The translations under genes were made by a program, and so were the position numbers. This document shows positions 36,401-42,464 of a stretch of DNA of 42,464 bases, one piece after another. Under the pieces are notes generated by a model. The model was not told where the DNA came from, did no database searches, and saw nothing but the letters and a program-made list of their open reading frames with translations. How positions within the stretch are numbered: the first letter of the stretch is position 1; the number at the start of each line of letters is the position of its first letter. This DNA is from Alphaproteobacteria bacterium RIFCSPLOWO2_01_FULL_40_26 (GTDB lineage: Bacteria; Pseudomonadota; Alphaproteobacteria; Rickettsiales; UBA1997), in assembly GCA_001767955.1 (NCBI GenBank), contig MEMO01000003.1:1-42464 (forward strand). Reading direction: 5' to 3'.

Positions 36401-38316
36401 ATACGCAAAGTCAGGATTTCACCTGCGTTGGCATTGGCGATATGTCCGGCGATGTTTTTGGCAACGGCATGCTGCTTTCAAAACATACCAAATTGGTTGC
36501 CGCGTTTAATCACATGCATATTTTTCTTGATCCAAATCCCGATGCGGAAAGATCACTTAATGAGCGCAAACGCATGTTTGAACTACCTCGTTCCACATGG
36601 GCTGATTATGACAAATCTCTTATTTCCAGAGGTGGTGGTGTTTTTGAAAGAAATGTCAAATCAATCAAAATTTCTCCCGAAATAAAACAGATTTTACAGC
36701 TTGAAGAAGATGAAATAAATCCAACAAATCTGGTGCGCGCAATCATCGGGGCGCAAGTTGATTTATTGTGGAATGGCGGTATCGGAACCTACGTTAAAGC
36801 TACCGATGAATCCAATCAGGATGTTGGTGATCGCGCTAATGATTCCGTGCGTATCAATGGCAATGAACTACGTTGTAAAGTGGTGGGTGAGGGCGGCAAT
36901 TTGGGCTTTACACAAAAAGGTCGCATTGAATTTGCCTTGATTGGAGGTCGCATCAACACCGATGCCATGGATAATTCTGCCGGCGTTGATTGTTCGGATC
37001 ATGAGGTCAACATCAAAATCACCCTTATTGCAGCGCTTCGTGCAAACAAGCTCGATATTGAGGAGAGAAACAAAATTCTTGAGCAAATGACCGATGAGGT
37101 AGCGCAATTAGTGCTTGCAGATAATCAGTTGCAAACTCAGGCCGTTTCAATCGCCAATTCGCAAGGTAATTTGCTGCTTGGCGAACAATCGCAATTTATC
37201 GACAGGCTGGAAAAATCAAAATTGCTTAATCGCAAAATTGAATTTTTGCCTTCACGCAAGGAAATTGATAAAAGACAAATTGACAAAATCAGCCTCACTC
37301 GTCCTGAGCTTTGCGTGCTTTTGGCTTATTCCAAGATGGATATTTACAATCAGATTTTGAACTCAAATCTGATTAAGGATGAATATTTTGAGCAGGAATT
37401 ATTCTCCTATTTTCCGCAAATCATGCGCGAAAAATTTGCCGATGAAATCAAGAATCATCAGCTACGTAATGAAATAATCGCTACTCAAATTACCAACTTT
37501 GTTGTCAATCGCGTTGGCATTACCTTTGTCAACCAGATTTGCCAAGATAGCGGTTTTAGTATTGTTGATGTGGTGCGTAGCTTAATAATTGCCTGTGATT
37601 CATTTCACATCAGAGAGGCGTGGAAAGAAATTGAACAGCTTGATGGCAAAGTGGCGCATCACATTCAGATGCAAATGTTTTTAAGCAGTAACAAATTGCT
37701 GGAAAGATCAGTGTTATGGTTGTTGCGCGCTCAAACCAAAGGTAGTGTCTCTGATATCACCAAGCGTCTTGGAAAAATTGCTGATGAGTTGCAAAACATT
37801 CTGTGTGACGTTCTTGCTCAAGCCTCGCGTGAATCTTTTGAACGCAAAATTGAACGTTATTGTCTGAATAATGTTGAACGCAAACTGGCAACAAAAATTG
37901 CCTCAATGGATCCGGTAGCTTCAGCTTTTGATATTGCCGAGATTTCTGCCGCTTCCAATTTTAATCTCAAAACCATCGCCAAAATCTATTTTGCTGTTGG
38001 CAGCAGATTTTCTTTGAAATGGCTACGCAGCCGCGTTTCCAATCTTATTTTTGACAATTACTGGCAGAGACTTTCCGGCAAAACAATTCTGGAAGATCTC
38101 TATTCATATCAAATGAAAATCGCCAAACGCATCGTTGATTTCAGCTGCAATGAAAAAACTCTTTGCGAAATAAATTCACTTGAACGCTGGGTTGAAAGCG
38201 TTGATTTCCTGGTCGAACGTTTTGACAATTTTATCACCTCACTAAAAACCCAACCAAATCAGGATTTATCACTATTCATCGTGGCTTTGAATAGGTTAAA
38301 ACCATTGGTGGATTAG
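33475..38316 (+). CDS. NAD-specific glutamate dehydrogenase, large (GdhB/GDH180-like) type
   Basis: 1613 aa; [102 protein letters not shown]. Confidence 0.95.
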   Translation: [1613 protein letters not shown]

Positions 38317-38321
38317 TGGTA

Positions 38322-38367
38322 AGAACCTGTCTAAATCTGGGGTTAAAAAAGATCATAAACAGTTTCT
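38322..38367. repeat. Reduced family D element remnant
   Basis: AAGAACCTGTCTAAATCTGGGGTTAAAAAAGATCATAAACAGTTTCTT. Confidence 0.6.
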
Positions 38368-38373
38368 TGCCAC

Positions 38374-38524
38374 TAGAGCCTGTCTTAAAACCCAACGTGT
38401 CTCGATTTTCCATAAATTTTGAGCGACTTTTTGGCAAAATTTTGCCGCTGTATCTGGCATACTGCAAAAAACGAGCCAAAATTTATGGAAAAGCGAGGCG
38501 CGGTGGGTTTTAAGACAGGCTCTA
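38374..38524. repeat. 151-bp palindromic MITE-like element, family B copy 3 (opposite orientation)
   Basis: TAGAGCCTGTCTTAAAACCCAACGTGTCTCG...GGTGGGTTTTAAGACAGGCTCTA. Confidence 0.9.
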
Positions 38525-38530
38525 ATTGTC

Positions 38531-38617
38531 GCGGTCGTGGCGGAATTGGTATACGCGCAACGTTGAGGTCGTTGTTGGGTAAAACCCGTGGAAGTTCAAA
38601 TCTTCTCGACCGCACCA
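38531..38617 (+). tRNA. tRNA-Leu (anticodon GAG), CCA encoded
   Basis: Acceptor GCGGTCG/CGACCGC + A + CCA; D-arm GCGGAATTGGTATACGC; anticodon arm CAACG TTGAGGT CGTTG; long variable arm TTGGGTAAAACCCGT; T-arm GGAAGTTCAAATCTTCT. Confidence 0.95.
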
Positions 38618-38638
38618 GATTTCATTTTTAATAATTTT

Positions 38639-39724
38639 ATGAAACTTCTTGTTCTCAAAGAAACCAACCAATCAGAAAATCGCGCATCACTCACTCCCGA
38701 TCTGATTTCCAAATATCAGAAACTTGGCATTGAAGTTTTTGTTGAGGCAAAGGCCGGCGAAAAATCATCAATATCTGATGCCGATTTTGAAAAAGCCGGA
38801 GCAAAAATAATTGCCGATATTTCACAAATTTTGCCGGAAATTGATGTGATAATTTCTGTTGCAAGAATTGATGTCGATTTCTCGAAAACCAAAGCTGGTG
38901 TTGTTTTCATAGCTCTTCTTAATCCTCACTTCCAGAAAGAAAAAATTGCTGAAATAGTGCAAAAAAATGTATCAGCTTTTGCACTTGAACTTTTGCCGCG
39001 TATCACTCGCGCACAAAGTATGGATGTTTTATCTTCGCAAAGCAATTTGGCCGGATATCGCGCTGTGATTGATGCGGTTTATGAAATGCCAAAAGCAACT
39101 CCGATGATGATGACGGCCGCCGGCACAATTTCTGCAGCAAAATTCATGATTATTGGTGCTGGCGTTGCCGGCTTGCAGGCAATTGCCACCGCCAAAAGAC
39201 TCGGCGCTGTTGTCTGCGCTTTTGATGTTCGCAGCATAGCTAAAGAACAGGTGCAAAGCCTTGGCGCAAAATTTATTGAAGTTAAATCGGAAGAAAAAGC
39301 TGATGGAGTTTACGCTAAAGAAATGAGCGAAGAATATAAAAAACTTCAGGAACAGCTGTTAAAAGATACGATAAAAAATCAGGATGTTGTTATTTCAACC
39401 GCCCTGATTCCCGGCAAAAAAGCGCCGATTTTGATTTCTGAAGAAATGGTAAAATCAATGAAACCAGGAGCAATCATTGTTGATTTGGCAGCGGTAAATG
39501 GCGGAAATTGTGCTTTAACAAAGGCGGGAAAAATTGTTGAAATTGATGGTGTAAAAATTATCGGTCATGAAAATTTTCCTTCACGCGTTGCCATTGATGC
39601 CAGCAAACTTTTCGCCAAAAATATTTTTAATTTTCTTGAGTTGTTAATTGATAAAGAAGGCAAAAAAATTGCTATCAATCTTGAGGATGAAATCATCAGG
39701 GACACTCTAATTCATAATTCATAA
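38639..39724 (+). CDS. pntA: NAD(P) transhydrogenase alpha subunit part 1 (PntAA, domain I)
   Basis: MKLLVLKETNQSENRASLTPDLISKYQKLGIEV, ELLPRITRAQSMDVLSSQSNLAGYRAVIDAVYE, IGAGVAGLQAIATAKRLGAVVCAFDVR; ORF-track start overlaps the tRNA. Confidence 0.92.
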   Translation: MKLLVLKETNQSENRASLTPDLISKYQKLGIEVFVEAKAGEKSSISDADFEKAGAKIIADISQILPEIDVIISVARIDVDFSKTKAGVVFIALLNPHFQKEKIAEIVQKNVSAFALELLPRITRAQSMDVLSSQSNLAGYRAVIDAVYEMPKATPMMMTAAGTISAAKFMIIGAGVAGLQAIATAKRLGAVVCAFDVRSIAKEQVQSLGAKFIEVKSEEKADGVYAKEMSEEYKKLQEQLLKDTIKNQDVVISTALIPGKKAPILISEEMVKSMKPGAIIVDLAAVNGGNCALTKAGKIVEIDGVKIIGHENFPSRVAIDASKLFAKNIFNFLELLIDKEGKKIAINLEDEIIRDTLIHNS

Positions 39725-39732
39725 ATTCTGCG

Positions 39733-42396
39733 ATGACTGCAAAAAAATTTGTTTATTCCTTTGGTGATGGCAAATCCGAAGGTGATGCTTCAATGAAAAA
39801 TCTTCTCGGCGGCAAAGGCGCAAATTTGGCGGAAATGTCGAATATGGGCTTGCCAGTTCCCCCGGGCTTTACCATCACCACTGAAGTCTGTGATGTTTAT
39901 TACAAAAATAACAAAAAATTTCCTGATGATTTGCAAAAGCAGGTTGAAGAAGCGCTAAAAAAAATTGAAGAAAAAATCGGCGCTAAATTTGGTGATGAAA
40001 AAAATCCGCTGCTTTTTTCTGTTCGTTCTGGAGCTAGAGCCTCAATGCCTGGCATGATGGATACAGTTTTAAATTTAGGTCTGAATGACAAAACCGTGCA
40101 AGGTTTGGTGAAAAATTCTGGCAATAAACGTTTTGCTTTTGATTCGTATCGCCGTTTTATCCAGATGTATTCCGATGTTGTTCTCGAAGTTGATCATCAC
40201 AATTTTGAAGTAATTCTCGATGAAAAAAAACAGGAGGTTGGAGCCAGTGCTGACACTGATTTGAGTGAAGATGATCTTGAAAAACTCATCGCGCTTTACA
40301 AAGCGGAAGTCAAAAAAGAATCAGGTCGCGAATTTCCGCAAGATGTGCATGAACAACTTTGGGGCGCGATTACCGCAGTTTTTGCTTCATGGATGAATAA
40401 CCGCGCCATCACCTATCGCGAACTTCACGATATTCCGGCCAGCTGGGGCACGGCGGTTAATGTGCAATCGATGGTGTTTGGCAATATGGGCGAAACTTCC
40501 GCAACCGGCGTTGCCTTCACACGCAATCCATCCACCGGCGCCAAAGAACTTTACGGTGAATATCTCATTAATGCTCAAGGCGAAGATGTGGTTGCTGGCA
40601 TTCGCACACCGCAATCAATCACGGTTTCTGGCAAGAATCAGCTTGGCTCAAAATTGCCTTCGATGGAAGAAACCATGCCAGATGTTTATGCCGAGCTGGT
40701 AAAAATTTACCGCAAATTGGAAGCGCATTATCGCGATATGCAGGATATCGAATTCACCGTGCAAAACAAAAAATTATGGATGTTGCAAACCCGCAACGGC
40801 AAAAGAACAGCGCATGCCGCAATCAAGATTGCCGTTGATATGGTTGAAGAAAAACTGATCGACAAAAAAGAGGCGTTGAAGCGCATTGATCCGGCAAGTT
40901 TGGATCAGCTTCTTCATCCAACTCTCGATTCAAAAGCTAAAGTTAAAATTATTGCCAAAGGCCTTCCAGCCTCTCCGGGTGCGGCTTCAGGCATTGTAGT
41001 TTTTTCCTCTGCCGAAGCGGAAAGAAAATCTGAAAGCGGTGAAAAAGTGATTCTAGTTCGTGTTGAAACCAGTCCCGAAGACATCAAAGGTATGCATGTT
41101 TCGCAAGGAATTTTAACTGCTCGCGGTGGTATGACATCGCACGCAGCCGTGGTTGCGCGTGGTATGGGAACACCTTGTGTTTCCGGTGCTACCGGTCTTC
41201 ATGTCGATTATTCCGGTAATTTTTTTACCGCTAACGGTGTGAAAGTAAAAGAGGGTGAAACCATTACCATCAACGGTTCAAATGGTGATGTAATTTTGGG
41301 GCAAATGCCAACATTAAAAGCAAATTTATCCGGCGATTTTGCGCAAATTATGAAATGGGCTGATGAAATTCGTATGCTGAAAATCAGAACAAATGCTGAA
41401 ACTCCGCTTGATTGCCAAACCGCGCGCGATTTTGGCGCTGAAGGTATTGGCCTTTGCAGAACCGAGCATATGTTTTTCAATGAAGACCGCATTGTTTCTG
41501 TGCGCGAAATGATTCTTGCCGAAACTGTCGATGGCAGAAAAAAAGCGCTGGCAAAACTTTTACCGATGCAGCGTCAGGATTTTGTTGAGATCTTTAATAT
41601 CATGACTGGATTGCCGGTAACGATTCGCCTGCTCGATCCGCCACTTCATGAATTTTTGCCGCACAAAGAAAATGAAATTGCCGAAGTGGCAAAAGTTGCA
41701 GGCGTTGATGTTGGCTATGTCAAACATCGCACGCATCAATTGCAGGAACAAAATCCCATGCTTGGCCATCGCGGTTGCCGTCTTGGAATTTCCTATCCTG
41801 AAATTTATGAAATGCAGGCGCGTGCAATTTTTGAAGCTGCGTCAATCGTAAAAAAAGAAAGCAAGAAGGATGTGCTTTTGGAAATCATGATTCCGCTAGT
41901 TGCAACGAGAAAAGAGTTACAAATTTTAAAAGAATTAATCGTTAAAACCGAAAAAGAAGTTGAAAAAGATCATGGCATAAAATTGCAATATTTAATCGGA
42001 ACAATGATTGAACTGCCTAGAGCTGCGCTCATCGCCGATCAAATCGCCCATGAAGCTGAATTTTTCAGTTTTGGCACCAATGATTTAACTCAAACCACTT
42101 TTGGCTTATCGCGCGATGACTCGGCAAATTTTCTTGGCCACTATCAAAAATGTGGAATTTTGGAAAAAGATCCCTTTGCCGAACTAGACCAGGAAGGTGT
42201 TGGCGCACTAATCAAAATTGCCGCCAAAAAAGGAAAATCAGTTCGTAAAGACATCAAATTGGGAATCTGTGGTGAACATGGCGGCAATCCCGCATCAATT
42301 GAGTTTTGCCATCGTAGCGGCTTAAATTACGTCAGCTGCTCTCCTTATCGTGTTCCGATTGCAAGACTGGCGGCAGCAAGGGCGACGTTAAATTAA
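39733..42396 (+). CDS. ppdK: Pyruvate, phosphate dikinase
   Basis: LLGGKGANLAEMSNMGLPVPPGFTITTEVC, SVRSGARASMPGMMDTVLNLGLND, LTARGGMTSHAAVVARGMGTPCVSG, GIGLCRTEHMFF, FFSFGTNDLTQTTFGLSRDD. Confidence 0.97.
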   Translation: MTAKKFVYSFGDGKSEGDASMKNLLGGKGANLAEMSNMGLPVPPGFTITTEVCDVYYKNNKKFPDDLQKQVEEALKKIEEKIGAKFGDEKNPLLFSVRSGARASMPGMMDTVLNLGLNDKTVQGLVKNSGNKRFAFDSYRRFIQMYSDVVLEVDHHNFEVILDEKKQEVGASADTDLSEDDLEKLIALYKAEVKKESGREFPQDVHEQLWGAITAVFASWMNNRAITYRELHDIPASWGTAVNVQSMVFGNMGETSATGVAFTRNPSTGAKELYGEYLINAQGEDVVAGIRTPQSITVSGKNQLGSKLPSMEETMPDVYAELVKIYRKLEAHYRDMQDIEFTVQNKKLWMLQTRNGKRTAHAAIKIAVDMVEEKLIDKKEALKRIDPASLDQLLHPTLDSKAKVKIIAKGLPASPGAASGIVVFSSAEAERKSESGEKVILVRVETSPEDIKGMHVSQGILTARGGMTSHAAVVARGMGTPCVSGATGLHVDYSGNFFTANGVKVKEGETITINGSNGDVILGQMPTLKANLSGDFAQIMKWADEIRMLKIRTNAETPLDCQTARDFGAEGIGLCRTEHMFFNEDRIVSVREMILAETVDGRKKALAKLLPMQRQDFVEIFNIMTGLPVTIRLLDPPLHEFLPHKENEIAEVAKVAGVDVGYVKHRTHQLQEQNPMLGHRGCRLGISYPEIYEMQARAIFEAASIVKKESKKDVLLEIMIPLVATRKELQILKELIVKTEKEVEKDHGIKLQYLIGTMIELPRAALIADQIAHEAEFFSFGTNDLTQTTFGLSRDDSANFLGHYQKCGILEKDPFAELDQEGVGALIKIAAKKGKSVRKDIKLGICGEHGGNPASIEFCHRSGLNYVSCSPYRVPIARLAAARATLN

Positions 42397-42464
42397 CCCC
42401 AATAACGTTTAAGAAACCCAGATTCAAATTTACAGACTCTAAGCTAAATCACAAATCTCACCAC
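42393..42464. repeat. Family A palindromic element copy 3, truncated by window end (same orientation as copy 1)
   Basis: TTAACCCCAATAACGTTTAAGAAACCCAGATTCAAATTTACAGACTCTAAGCTAAATCACAAATCTCACCAC matches 3060 onward. Confidence 0.92.

Noticed and set aside
38588-38638. N-terminal extension of pntA
   Set aside because: Overlaps the 3' half of tRNA-Leu; the family start MKLLVLKET fits ATG 38639.

Overview
This 42.5 kb AT-rich window is gene-dense and looks like a host-associated alphaproteobacterium, possibly Rickettsiales- or Holosporales-like. The lineage is inferred from gene content (NAD-GDH, split PntA, PPDK, NuoM/N, FtsZ) and was not tested. Housekeeping genes: nuoN, nuoM, zapE, mnmG, pilT, ftsZ, thiE, lpoA-like, rsmI, yraN, infC, NAD-glutamate dehydrogenase, tRNA-Leu(GAG), pntA alpha-1 and ppdK. 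Two accessory regions stand out. (1) Positions 18.5-26.1 kb hold a signalling module: a three-gene operon (response regulator with a kinase-like but His-lacking C-terminus, 6-TM sensor kinase, PilZ-like/SAM methyltransferase) divergent from a REC-HK-REC-REC hybrid kinase, followed by a FadL-type outer-membrane channel. The architecture resembles the Ralstonia phcBSRQ fatty-acid-methyl-ester quorum-sensing locus, with a candidate signal uptake porin attached. (2) Positions 4.5-11.5 kb hold a 2347-aa ORF of unrecognised family with Ser/Ala/Pro-rich repeats and a duplicated ~290-aa domain. Inverted copies of a ~240-bp palindromic MITE-like element flank the zapE + giant-ORF segment. At least six palindromic repeat families are present without any transposase in the window. 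Several abut or contribute stop codons, one is nested in another, and a 7-bp (GAAGCAC)n repeat sits in the same reading frame inside both zapE and mnmG. All assignments come from reading the sequence; no searches were run.
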